Below the pieces are notes generated by a model that saw only the letters and a list, made by a program, of their open reading frames with translations, was not told the DNA's origin and made no database searches. This document shows, in pieces, positions 1-7,775 of a stretch of DNA of 23,809 bases; within the stretch, counting starts at the first letter, position 1, and every line of letters begins with the position of its first letter. The position numbers and the translations under genes were made by a program. Source of the DNA: a virus; the IMG/VR virus record IMGVR_UViG_3300033571_008891, positions 1 through 23,809 of that record; one strand, given 5' to 3'.

Positions 1-458
1 CCGTCGTGACTTCTGTGAATTGCACTTTCGGCTGCTGGAATGTCAAAAATATTAACTGCAAATTTTCTCATCTCGTCATCAGGAGGATTGCGTGTTAGAC
101 CGGTAAAGTAACAGTCTATTTCTTTTTCAGCTAATAGTTTACTGCATAAGTCTGCTTGCATTTTGCCAGATATTCTCTGATCTTCTATTAAATGAGTGAA
201 ATGATTTTTAAATTTAATATCAAATTCGTTTTCGATAAAGTTCATTACTTTTTTTGCAACAGCAACTTGATAAGCCTTGCCCTGAACATCTAAACTAATA
301 GCAACCAAAGATATATCAGGTCGTTCTTCTTTTACATACTTACCCAACAAATATCCGATAATTGCACTGTCGCAGCCGCCTGACAATCGAATACCTACAT
401 TTTTAAAATTTGATGGCAAGTTAAATTCTAAATTACCTTGAGATATGTTTATTATCAT
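1..458 (-). CDS. QueC/ExsB-like PP-loop ATPase, third tandem copy (partial, C terminus off the window)
   Basis: I translated this reading frame by hand: it starts with ATG at 458 and stays open to the left edge, giving about 152 residues and lacking the C terminus. It has the PP-loop ATP-pyrophosphatase signature SGGCDSA at residues 26-32, then KEERPD, NEFDIKF and TRNPPDD segments that match the two genes upstream of it. The PP-loop binds ATP and adenylates a carboxyl or carbonyl group in QueC, TilS, GuaA and asparagine synthetase relatives. The start is supported by AAAGGA at 464-469, five bases upstream. The gap to the preceding stop is nine bases, so it belongs to the same transcript. The Cys cluster that would support a QueC-like assignment lies beyond the window. 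This copy has Cys where the other two have Ala after SGG, and it is the most diverged of the three. Substrate unknown. Confidence 0.85.
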   Translation of the reverse strand, partial: MIINISQGNLEFNLPSNFKNVGIRLSGGCDSAIIGYLLGKYVKEERPDISLVAISLDVQGKAYQVAVAKKVMNFIENEFDIKFKNHFTHLIEDQRISGKMQADLCSKLLAEKEIDCYFTGLTRNPPDDEMRKFAVNIFDIPAAESAIHRSHD

Positions 459-467
459 ACTAATCCT

Positions 468-1133
468 TTATTCGTACCTATTAAATCCCCAGTAGCGTTC
501 ATGACACCACCAGCATTCTTCGCAATGTTTACTAAAATCAGTTGTCCATGCTTCGCAGCTTCTTGTTAATGGAAATAATGTATCCATTAGTTCAAACTGT
601 TCGTATAACTCTCTGACTCCTTGTTTATCTATATTAATCAACGGAGTATAACACCACCAACTTAGATCTGTAACGGGCTTATTTTTATCGCCCGGAGTTC
701 TGTTATCTTTAGGTCCAAACTTTTTACTGTCAGGAAAAGACTCTAAAGCAGTCTCTGGTGGATTTTTTGTAACTCCATAATACAACGCATTTATTTCTTT
801 ATTATTAACTATAGCGCCCATGAATTCTTTTTGGTAATTATCAAATTCTTCCACACTTGGGCAAAATCCAATCTTATGATCGCCAAACTTTATATCAAAT
901 TCTTTTTCGATAAATGCAATAACTTTTTTAGAAAATTCTTCTTGATACGCTCTGCCATTAAAATTAATTGTAATAGGAATAATAGTCACTTCAGGACGTT
1001 CTTCTTTAATATACTTTGCTAACATATATGCAACAATAGCACTGTCGGCTCCGCCTGATATTTTAATGCCAACATTTTTTACGCCGGGCCGTAGATATAT
1101 TGATATGTGCTGTTGACTATTTTTTACTAGCAT
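468..1133 (-). CDS. QueC/ExsB-like PP-loop ATPase, second tandem copy
   Basis: The protein has 221 residues, the usual size of QueC. Residues 26-31 are the PP-loop SGGADS, which binds the ATP phosphates in N-type ATP pyrophosphatases. The C terminus carries four cysteines (C193, C204, C207, C210) followed by HERYWGF. This closely resembles the zinc-binding tail of QueC, where Cys-x8/9-Cys-x2-Cys-x2-Cys is followed by an R-x-x-G/A-F pattern. QueC makes preQ0 from 7-carboxy-7-deazaguanine. No other preQ0 gene (FolE, QueD, QueE) is visible, so a preQ0 role is not shown and another carboxylate substrate is possible. The gene lies 19 bases after its close paralogue at 1153-1818 and is probably cotranscribed with it. 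The stretch around the PP-loop is nearly identical to that gene at DNA level, pointing to a recent duplication. Family call fairly sure, function unknown. Confidence 0.85.
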   Translation of the reverse strand: MLVKNSQQHISIYLRPGVKNVGIKISGGADSAIVAYMLAKYIKEERPEVTIIPITINFNGRAYQEEFSKKVIAFIEKEFDIKFGDHKIGFCPSVEEFDNYQKEFMGAIVNNKEINALYYGVTKNPPETALESFPDSKKFGPKDNRTPGDKNKPVTDLSWWCYTPLINIDKQGVRELYEQFELMDTLFPLTRSCEAWTTDFSKHCEECWWCHERYWGFNRYE

Positions 1134-1152
1134 CTTTTATTTATAATTGCTA

Positions 1153-1818
1153 TTATTCATATCTACCAAAACCCCAAAAACGTTCGTGACAATGGAAACA
1201 TTTTACTTTACAATGCTCAGTAAAATCAGTAACGAAATCCTCGCAGCTTCTAGTTAACGGAAATAATCTGTCTAATAGATTAAATTGTTTATACAACTCT
1301 GCTATTTCTTGTTTATCCATATTAATTAAAGGTGCATACCTGCTGGTGCTAATTCTTTGACTTTTTGGTTTAGTGTGATTCCTGTCAGGCAAGCCAGCAT
1401 CGATAACCATTTGAGCAAACGTCATCATGACTTCCATGGGAGGATTATGTGTTAGTCCTATGTATAAGCAATCTATTACGCCATCCTCAAATACTTTATT
1501 AACTAATTTTACCTGTGTATCTGTATAATCGTCTTCGCCTGCTGCCATAGCAGTATACTGCTGTCCGAACTTAATATCAAATTCTTTTTCAATAAAACTT
1601 ATAACTTTATTAGAAAATTCAACTTGGTAATTCTTCAAAGCATGTGAGACTGTTATTGGAATGATAGTTAAATCGGGACGCTCTTCTTTAATATACTTTG
1701 CCAACATATATGCAACTATAGCACTGTCGGCTCCGCCTGAAATCTTTAGTCCGATATTCTTAAAATGCTTGGGCAAATCAAATTCAATAGTTTTTTCATT
1801 AACGCAATTAATAATCAT
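1153..1818 (-). CDS. QueC/ExsB-like PP-loop ATPase, first tandem copy
   Basis: The 221-residue protein has the PP-loop SGGADS at residues 27-32 and a QueC-like C-terminal cysteine cluster at C192, C203, C207 and C210, followed by HERFWGF. The Cys spacing is x10, x3, x2, one residue longer in the second interval than in the copy at 468-1133. The segment LFPLTRSCE just before the cluster is shared with that copy. A THNPP segment in the middle is common to all three paralogues. The family activates a carboxyl or carbonyl with ATP. The start overlaps the stop of the radical SAM gene at 1815-3188 by four bases (ATGA), with AAGGA at 1827-1831 as ribosome site. It is therefore translationally coupled to the radical SAM block, which suggests the two enzyme types work together. 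Substrate unknown. Confidence 0.85.
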   Translation of the reverse strand: MIINCVNEKTIEFDLPKHFKNIGLKISGGADSAIVAYMLAKYIKEERPDLTIIPITVSHALKNYQVEFSNKVISFIEKEFDIKFGQQYTAMAAGEDDYTDTQVKLVNKVFEDGVIDCLYIGLTHNPPMEVMMTFAQMVIDAGLPDRNHTKPKSQRISTSRYAPLINMDKQEIAELYKQFNLLDRLFPLTRSCEDFVTDFTEHCKVKCFHCHERFWGFGRYE

Positions 1819-3188
1819 GGTTCTGTTCCTTTGATTAATTCATATAGTTCAGGAATATAATCTTCTATACTATGCCCGCGAATCTTGTCTAACTTTCTTG
1901 TTGCGTGCCAAAATGCTGGAACGTGTTCACTGAAGTCCTGGGCGTACATATAATCAACATATTGATCCAGTAAAGAAACTACTTCTTTTCTACTACTAGT
2001 TTTACGTTCTTCAGTGAAATTACTTTCATCTATAATCTTTAACAGCTTGGGCTTGTATGCTTCGTACTTTGCTTTAACTGCGTCTTTGGCAAACTTAGGC
2101 AACATACGTACATTATAAAACTTTGGACCATGTAGCGGGTGCGGAGTGATAACAGGACGCCATTCATCATCGTTAATGCGTGGCATCTTGTTAAGCAGTA
2201 TCCATTCCATAAATTCTGGAAAATGTAATACGTTAAACACATTAATAGTTGCAGCGATCCAAACTTTAAAGTTGCCTTCTGCTTGACTTAATTTTAATAA
2301 GTTTTTGTGGATTGTGTTAAAGTCTGCAGGATAACGCATATAATGATTAATGTCACCTACGCCATCGACACTGGCTCCGATGTTAACTTGTTTGAAATGC
2401 TTCCATACTTCCCATGCTCTTGGAGGAATGTTTGTTAAGTTTGTATTGTATTCAACAATCATTTTTTTAGCTTGACCGGCGTCGACACATTTTTGTAAGA
2501 ACTCGTAGTGTCTGTCGATCATCAATGGCTCTCCGCCTACAATGTACAGTTTAGTAATTTGTGGAATGTTAGCGTCCATCTGTTCCCAGTAATGGTCGCT
2601 TTCGTGCCAATTGTATACGTTGACTTCTGGCTCGTATTTGTCTTTGTCGTTTAGAATCAGTTTGACTTTGCCATGGCTGTCTTTATATGTATCGCTCCAC
2701 AGTGCTACTTGGTCATCGTACCATTGACTGCTGTCTGTAGGTCCGCACATGCGACATTTTAAATTACACAAGTTACCAAAACGTAAATCATAGAATGTGC
2801 AGTCAATTGCTTCAGTATCAATAGTTCCGTCTGCTTGTGTCTTAGATAAAAGGTCGTCCCAGTCAAATCTTCCACGCTCGACCCAAATTTCGTTTTCATA
2901 TTCTAAACGGCTACGCATACCTGAATCTGTTTCAGTTTTACATCTAACACACTCGGCGTGCCATTTGCCTTCCATCATGTCTTTTCTGATTTCTTTAGCC
3001 AATGGACTGTTTCTTGCAGCCACTAATTCCGAAGTTTTTGCATTTAGAACTTTACCATTTTCATCTTTTAGGATACCGCCGGTCGGTCCGTGCTGTGCTT
3101 GACAGCAGATACGCATATCGCCATTAGCTCTTAAACTTTGACTCATCCATGGAACTGGACACAGTGTTGCTTTTTTATCTACGCTCAT
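1815..3188 (-). CDS. twitch-domain radical SAM protein
   Basis: The 457-residue protein has the classic radical SAM motif CNLKCRMC at residues 141-148 (C141, C145, C148), which binds the 4Fe-4S cluster that cleaves S-adenosylmethionine. GGEP at 218-221 is the SAM-binding motif and SVDG lies in the second half of the barrel. The N terminus has C10, C28-C29 and C80/C83, an arrangement seen in the N-terminal twitch subfamily, where it is expected to hold an auxiliary iron-sulfur cluster. Radical SAM proteins with auxiliary clusters often modify peptides or proteins, but this subfamily in phages has no proven substrate. The start overlaps the preceding radical SAM gene by four bases (ATGA), with AGGAA at 3196-3200. 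It is the last of three consecutive twitch radical SAM genes and leads directly into the PP-loop trio. Confidence 0.93.
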   Translation of the reverse strand: MSVDKKATLCPVPWMSQSLRANGDMRICCQAQHGPTGGILKDENGKVLNAKTSELVAARNSPLAKEIRKDMMEGKWHAECVRCKTETDSGMRSRLEYENEIWVERGRFDWDDLLSKTQADGTIDTEAIDCTFYDLRFGNLCNLKCRMCGPTDSSQWYDDQVALWSDTYKDSHGKVKLILNDKDKYEPEVNVYNWHESDHYWEQMDANIPQITKLYIVGGEPLMIDRHYEFLQKCVDAGQAKKMIVEYNTNLTNIPPRAWEVWKHFKQVNIGASVDGVGDINHYMRYPADFNTIHKNLLKLSQAEGNFKVWIAATINVFNVLHFPEFMEWILLNKMPRINDDEWRPVITPHPLHGPKFYNVRMLPKFAKDAVKAKYEAYKPKLLKIIDESNFTEERKTSSRKEVVSLLDQYVDYMYAQDFSEHVPAFWHATRKLDKIRGHSIEDYIPELYELIKGTEP

Positions 3189-4510
3189 TTATTTGTTCCT
3201 AAAAATTTTAAATGTGGGAATACTTCCCAATAATCAACATTTCTTAATTCGTTTAGTTTAAGATAATATTCTCTAGCTTTGTCGTTAAGACTTTGATCTT
3301 TAATCTCTTCTGTACGCAACGCAAGGATTAGTCCTTGTACTGCTTTAATTTCTCTTTTCTTGTGCGGACTTTTATTGCACAACCAACTTGTTGCTATAAA
3401 TTCTTGCAACTTTGCAACTTCTTCTAATCGCATCTCTAAAGGAACAAGTTCATGACGAAGCCATTCTTTTCCTCTAACACTGGTAACTCCTAAATGGAAT
3501 CTAGTGTTATTTGTAGTTTCGCAATAATTATCAAAAAACTTCATCAAGTCTGTTATTCCAATGCAATTTAATGTTTGCAAACAGGTCTGAGTAACAGTTT
3601 CCCATTCGCTGTGTAAGTTAGTAGAGTTGTTGATACTGGTGATCACGTGATCCCAATTGGTATGTGGTCGAATTAATTCATCTGCATCCTTGTATGCATC
3701 TATACTAAAACGTAGCAGACCGCCTTTGAATCTATTCAGTAGCTCTATAATTTCGCCGTCTATTAATGTGGCATTTGTACTGATATCTAACGATATATTT
3801 TTAGCATACTCGGTCAGTGAAATTTCTTTCATAAAGTCGATACTGTGACGATCTGCGAATACTTCGCCGCCTCTAAACTCCATGTAAAGAACATTTTTTA
3901 AATTGTCTATAACTTGATCTTTAAAGAATTGGCTTTCACTTAAATATTCTTCGCCAAACGAACGTGCAATATCTAAACTACCTTTCATCTGTTTAGTTAG
4001 GCTCGGCTCCCACTTGGTATATTCTTTATACATCATACTAGACAAGTTTGGGCTACACATAATACAAGACAAGTTACATTTAGTACTTAAACGTATTTCC
4101 CACCATTGAGGCATTACATCTACATAACCATTAGCATCATAATAACTTTGTAACAAGGGCAATACTTTATCTAAGAAACGTTTGTTTTTACCAGTGCGCT
4201 TACTGCCCAATCCACTTTCTTCCATACGATAACAAAAACTACAGTTTGAAATAGTTTCGCCATTCAACATCTTCATACGAAAATCTTTCATGAACTTGCT
4301 GTTCCATAGATCGGCAATACTGTCGTTGAACAAGTTGAAGACTTCTGTATCGTTATTATAAGACTCGTTATTAATTTCGTCTATAGTAATGTGTTTAGGT
4401 ATGCCATTGTCTACGTTGGAAATGCTGCAACATACTCTGGCATCGCCTTTGCCACGAGTATTGAGCTGCACAAAAGGAACTATGCAAAATGTCTTTTGAT
4501 TTAATTGCAT
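3185..4510 (-). CDS. twitch-domain radical SAM protein, GGEV variant
   Basis: The 441-residue protein has the radical SAM cluster motif CNLSCIMC at residues 145-152. The N-terminal twitch-type cysteines are C9, C27-C28, C90 and C93. The usual GGEP motif appears here as RGGEVFADRH, with Val in place of Pro. Its neighbours keep GGEP, so the SAM pocket or substrate position may differ slightly. The middle and C-terminal parts are diverged from the flanking paralogues: this copy lacks the NWH segment and the PPHL-like stretch they share. Start ATG at 4510 has AAAGGA at 4518-4523, seven bases away, placed inside the end of the preceding gene. The stop overlaps the next start as ATGA. It probably acts with the adjacent radical SAM proteins. 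Family call secure, target unknown. Confidence 0.92.
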   Translation of the reverse strand: MQLNQKTFCIVPFVQLNTRGKGDARVCCSISNVDNGIPKHITIDEINNESYNNDTEVFNLFNDSIADLWNSKFMKDFRMKMLNGETISNCSFCYRMEESGLGSKRTGKNKRFLDKVLPLLQSYYDANGYVDVMPQWWEIRLSTKCNLSCIMCSPNLSSMMYKEYTKWEPSLTKQMKGSLDIARSFGEEYLSESQFFKDQVIDNLKNVLYMEFRGGEVFADRHSIDFMKEISLTEYAKNISLDISTNATLIDGEIIELLNRFKGGLLRFSIDAYKDADELIRPHTNWDHVITSINNSTNLHSEWETVTQTCLQTLNCIGITDLMKFFDNYCETTNNTRFHLGVTSVRGKEWLRHELVPLEMRLEEVAKLQEFIATSWLCNKSPHKKREIKAVQGLILALRTEEIKDQSLNDKAREYYLKLNELRNVDYWEVFPHLKFLGTNK

Positions 4511-4511
4511 A

Positions 4512-5912
4512 TTATAATCCTTTAAATATATCTTTCATTTCAGGAAAAGTTTTGTAGAAATCTGTACCGCGTTGCTTATCTAGTAGCTCTATATATTCTT
4601 TCATCTCGGGCAAGCGCACACTCCAGTCCTCGCTCTTGGCAAAATTAACCATGCCGCGAAGTCTACTGATGCCATAGTCTGCATTTAGCCACTGCTCTTC
4701 GGTAACCTTACCTTGATGCCACTTTGGCACACCTTTTTGCCAGTTTGCTTTCCACCAAGGAATAAACTCCTCGTACTTCTGCTCAATCTCATCCTTGAAC
4801 CATGCGGGTAATATCTTAACGTTGAGATGCGGCGGATGGTATACAAAGTGATAGTTAATACCGCCTGCTCCAAATGGCCACATATTGACTTTCTTAAAGC
4901 CATGTTCCAGCTTCCACTTTAGGAACTCAGGAATATAATAAATGTTTAACGCCTGCACTGCACAAGCAATAGTTACTTCTACATTGTCGCCTGTTTCTTC
5001 ATCTAGCTGTCTGAATGCTTCTAAATTTCTTTCCCACTTACTAGGATAACGAATATAATCATTTCGATCACCGACGGCATCAACACTATAATGATAACGA
5101 ACTAATTTAAAATGACTCCAAAGTTCAAATAGGTCTTCTCGCCATTCTACACCATTACTGTTGTAACGTATTTCCATGTCCTTTGCATAGCCACGCTTAA
5201 TACATTCTTCTAGAATCATGTAATGTTCTTCGATGATCAGCGGCTCGCCACCTGCAAAATAGAGCTGTTTCATGTTGGGGATCTGTTCCCATAGCTGTGT
5301 CCAAAACTCAGGATTATTCTTGTGCCAGTTGTAGCTAGCACCATTCTCTTGTCCTTTGTTGCCCCACTGCATACTATCTTTAAGTACAGGATTCTGTACT
5401 TCTGGATACATCTTCTGCCACTCAGGAATCCACAAACTGCTGTCATGCGGACTACACATTACGCAGGCCAAATTACATTTAGTACCAAAGCGCATGTCAA
5501 TATAAGCAATATGCGGAGGAACTGATCCATCTTCTTCAGTATCCGCTAACAGTTTGTCCAAGTCCACTCGTTGTTTCCAATAAGCAGTTTCCCACTGTCT
5601 TTTACTCTTATGTCCTTCACGTTCTTCTTTGTAGCATTTGGTGCAGCTGGCAGGTTCTTCGCCTGCTAACATTTTAAGTCTAGTGTTCTTCATGTAGTCG
5701 TTATTCCAACTACTGAGAAAATCTGTATGGTTCAAGTTTGCAGGTTTGCCGTCAGCATTTTTGAGAATGCCTACTTCGCCCCCGTGCACTTTGTCGTTGG
5801 TAGGGCCTACACTACTGGCGTTGGCAGTGCAGCATACTCTCATATGTCCATTAGGTCTAGTGCTAAGATGTACCCATGGTAGGATACAGAATGTTTTGCT
5901 TGGTTCTGCCAT
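4512..5912 (-). CDS. twitch-domain radical SAM protein
   Basis: The 466-residue protein starts with FCILPWVHLSTRPNG, the typical opening of N-terminal twitch radical SAM proteins, with C9, C27-C28 and C90/C93 as probable auxiliary-cluster ligands. The core motif CNLACVMC lies at residues 146-153, and AGGEPLIIEEHY supplies the SAM-binding GGEP. SVDAVGDRNDYIRYP closely parallels SVDGVGDINHYMRYP in the gene at 1815-3188, so the two are clear paralogues. The C terminus has the LRGMVNF and PEMKEYIELLDKQRGTDF pattern seen in the relative at 20100-21500. No clear Shine-Dalgarno site precedes the ATG: the 22-base gap to the preceding gene is only AT-rich. It is the first of the three-gene radical SAM run. 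Radical chemistry on a peptide, sugar or nucleotide is possible; the sequence does not decide. Confidence 0.93.
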   Translation of the reverse strand: MAEPSKTFCILPWVHLSTRPNGHMRVCCTANASSVGPTNDKVHGGEVGILKNADGKPANLNHTDFLSSWNNDYMKNTRLKMLAGEEPASCTKCYKEEREGHKSKRQWETAYWKQRVDLDKLLADTEEDGSVPPHIAYIDMRFGTKCNLACVMCSPHDSSLWIPEWQKMYPEVQNPVLKDSMQWGNKGQENGASYNWHKNNPEFWTQLWEQIPNMKQLYFAGGEPLIIEEHYMILEECIKRGYAKDMEIRYNSNGVEWREDLFELWSHFKLVRYHYSVDAVGDRNDYIRYPSKWERNLEAFRQLDEETGDNVEVTIACAVQALNIYYIPEFLKWKLEHGFKKVNMWPFGAGGINYHFVYHPPHLNVKILPAWFKDEIEQKYEEFIPWWKANWQKGVPKWHQGKVTEEQWLNADYGISRLRGMVNFAKSEDWSVRLPEMKEYIELLDKQRGTDFYKTFPEMKDIFKGL

Positions 5913-5934
5913 AATATTATTTAATTTTTAATGC

Positions 5935-7107
5935 CTATTTAAATTGTTCGCTAAATGCATCGTATTTAGCTCCGCACGTCTTGGCACATACAGCCAGCTT
6001 TCCTTCTGCACAGCTAGGTTTAGACCAGCTGTCAGGTATTACTTCCTGTATAAATTTACCATTGATTACATCCATAATGTTGTGTACACGAAGATCTAAA
6101 GAATCTAAACCTGCTAGGTCAATAGCGTCCCATATTTGTCCGCCACGCTGTTTCCAATACCATACATACATTTGCCCAGCAGTCCAGCAACAGGGCTGTA
6201 AGTATCCTTCTGCCGTGATGTAAATGCTTTTTTCTTCCGAGACTTTACATTTAACTTCTACCGTATCCCAGTATTTTTCCATATCCTTTTTCTTCTCAGG
6301 ATCTAGATTAAACTTTTGAGCGCCTATTTTACCTTCTAGTTCTGCTACAGTTGAAATAAAATCAATTTTAACTTCACCTTTGTCTTTGCTTAGACTTTCT
6401 AATTGTTTTAGAGCGGCATTTTGATATTCAGGATTCTTGGGCATACTCAACAATGTTGTTTCTGACCCTTTTCTATTACCAGCTTGATGCTCTGCCTTAA
6501 CTGAGCCGCGTGTATTGCTAAAGAATCTATTTGACTTCTTGACGTTGAACTTTTCAAAGCCCATCTTTTCAGCTAATGCTCTAGCTTCTTCTACTTGATG
6601 TTCGTTGTGCCCAAATACAATATAATCCCAACGTGCTCGACCACCTGCCTGAATAAAAGCTTCTGCGTTTTCCATTATCTTTTTCCACACAGTACCCTGC
6701 CTGTACAAATGATTAGTATCTTCTAGGCCGTCTACGCTGAATACCACATAATGACTCTTTCCCATAGCCGCTGGTAATCGACTCCACCATTCAGGAGTCT
6801 TGGCGCTGGCATTTGTGTGAAAGCTAAGTTGCATAGTAGCATTGTTACTACGAATGTATTCGAATATTTCTAATGTATCCTTGGCACTAATAGGATCGCC
6901 ATAATTGCCGCACATGTACAAACGTTTTAATTGTTTAATGAAGTCAGGCTTTAGAATTGTTTTTACATCATCTAGCGTGAGTTCAGCATCATGTAATTGC
7001 GGATTTACTTCGCCGCCATTGATATTGCGAGCACATTGAGGGCAACTAGCATTACAACGTTCAGTAACTTCTAAATGCACTGTTGTAATTTCATGGGCTT
7101 TATACAC
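5935..7107 (-). CDS. SPASM-type radical SAM protein
   Basis: This 390-residue protein belongs to a different radical SAM branch from its neighbours. The cluster motif CNASCPQC is close to the N terminus (C18, C22, C25), with no N-terminal twitch domain. GNYGDP at residues 67-72 replaces the GGEP motif, and SVDG is at 124-127. The C-terminal part has C287, C306-C307, C366, C374 and C378, with the order expected for a SPASM or half-SPASM domain binding auxiliary 4Fe-4S clusters. SPASM enzymes include peptide-maturating enzymes such as AlbA and the sulfatase-maturating anSME. The start is GTG at 7107, chosen because AAGGAG at 7115-7120 sits seven bases upstream and HLEVTERC follows at the normal distance for this family. 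The start overlaps the end of the preceding gene by eight bases. Target unknown. Confidence 0.92.
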   Translation of the reverse strand: MYKAHEITTVHLEVTERCNASCPQCARNINGGEVNPQLHDAELTLDDVKTILKPDFIKQLKRLYMCGNYGDPISAKDTLEIFEYIRSNNATMQLSFHTNASAKTPEWWSRLPAAMGKSHYVVFSVDGLEDTNHLYRQGTVWKKIMENAEAFIQAGGRARWDYIVFGHNEHQVEEARALAEKMGFEKFNVKKSNRFFSNTRGSVKAEHQAGNRKGSETTLLSMPKNPEYQNAALKQLESLSKDKGEVKIDFISTVAELEGKIGAQKFNLDPEKKKDMEKYWDTVEVKCKVSEEKSIYITAEGYLQPCCWTAGQMYVWYWKQRGGQIWDAIDLAGLDSLDLRVHNIMDVINGKFIQEVIPDSWSKPSCAEGKLAVCAKTCGAKYDAFSEQFK

Positions 7108-7774
7108 CTATCCACTCCTTGAATTGCTGTTCTAACCAAACAAAGTTATTAACTAAAGTAAAATCAGCATTGCTAGATTGTGCGTAAGCAACACCCTGTC
7201 TAGCACCTTGTATGGCAAAGTAACCATATTGTGTTTCATTACCAGCTTCGCACCACATTGTCAAACGTTCTTTGGTTTCGGTATCGTTATTGTTTTTATT
7301 GATACCGGCACTAAGTTTAACTGCTTCACGGAATGCTGTTCGCCATGTAGCATAAGCACTATAATTAAATCTATGTTCGCTGGCTAGTATATTTAACTTA
7401 ATATAATGGTCGGCAAGAGTTGTAGTCATATCGGGTCTGTCTAGACGTTCTGCACTAAAGCAATCTTTGCTGAATAGTTTGATGCCGCCGTGTCCATATA
7501 CTAATCCGTTAATTGGGTTCTTTGCTCTAAACACTGCTACGCTTTTTGGTTTTAATTCAATTTGCTTATCAAAGTTAAAACTATCAACTATCCAGCAATC
7601 GGCATCTACTACATAGAACCTATCCGATTCGCACAAACTTGCAATATGTTTATGACTTTCGAATATTGTGCCTACTGCTTTTATTGCGTGACAATTAGTT
7701 GCGCGATCATTTAATCTTTTCCAATTTTCTGACCAGTTTGCTTCGTCATTATATAAAAAATAGATAGGTATCAT
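7100..7774 (-). CDS. glycosyltransferase-like protein (GT-A type), third tandem copy
   Basis: With the ATG at 7774 the protein has 224 residues. It opens with IPIYFLYNDE and carries VVDADC at residues 55-60, a DxD-like motif typical of GT-A glycosyltransferases that bind a nucleotide sugar through a metal. Further shared motifs are NPINGLVYGHGGIKLF, TWRTAFREAVKLS and FAIQGARQG, also found in the two genes upstream of it. I chose ATG 7774 over the in-frame TTG at 7801 because it begins one base after the preceding stop, has TAGG nearby, and aligns with the paralogues. The longer form would add nine residues inside the preceding gene. This is the shortest, domain-only version of the trio. The glycosyltransferase role comes from the DxD context and fold-like pattern, not from a recognised named family, and donor and acceptor are unknown. 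Confidence 0.75.
   Translation of the reverse strand: MIPIYFLYNDEANWSENWKRLNDRATNCHAIKAVGTIFESHKHIASLCESDRFYVVDADCWIVDSFNFDKQIELKPKSVAVFRAKNPINGLVYGHGGIKLFSKDCFSAERLDRPDMTTTLADHYIKLNILASEHRFNYSAYATWRTAFREAVKLSAGINKNNNDTETKERLTMWCEAGNETQYGYFAIQGARQGVAYAQSSNADFTLVNNFVWLEQQFKEWIGV
7115..7120 (-). promoter_or_regulatory. Ribosome binding site deciding a GTG start
   Basis: AAGGAG lies seven bases before the GTG at 7107. It is a near-perfect Shine-Dalgarno match and supports GTG initiation of the SPASM radical SAM gene. Confidence 0.75.
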
Positions 7775-7775
7775 A

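Noticed and set aside
1138-1145. Perfect T4 late promoter string TATAAATA on the minus strand, just before the gene at 468-1133
   Set aside because: It lies only four bases from the ATG, so transcription would begin at or inside the start codon. A short AT string is also expected by chance several times in DNA of this composition.
1-7107. A 7-deazaguanine (preQ0/DpdA) DNA modification island
   Set aside because: Only the QueC-like features are present. The radical SAM proteins are of twitch or SPASM type and far larger than QueE, and no FolE, QueD or DpdA is seen.
1815-7107. RiPP cluster with a short precursor peptide
   Set aside because: Gaps between the radical SAM genes are under 25 bases or absent, leaving no room for a precursor gene inside this block.
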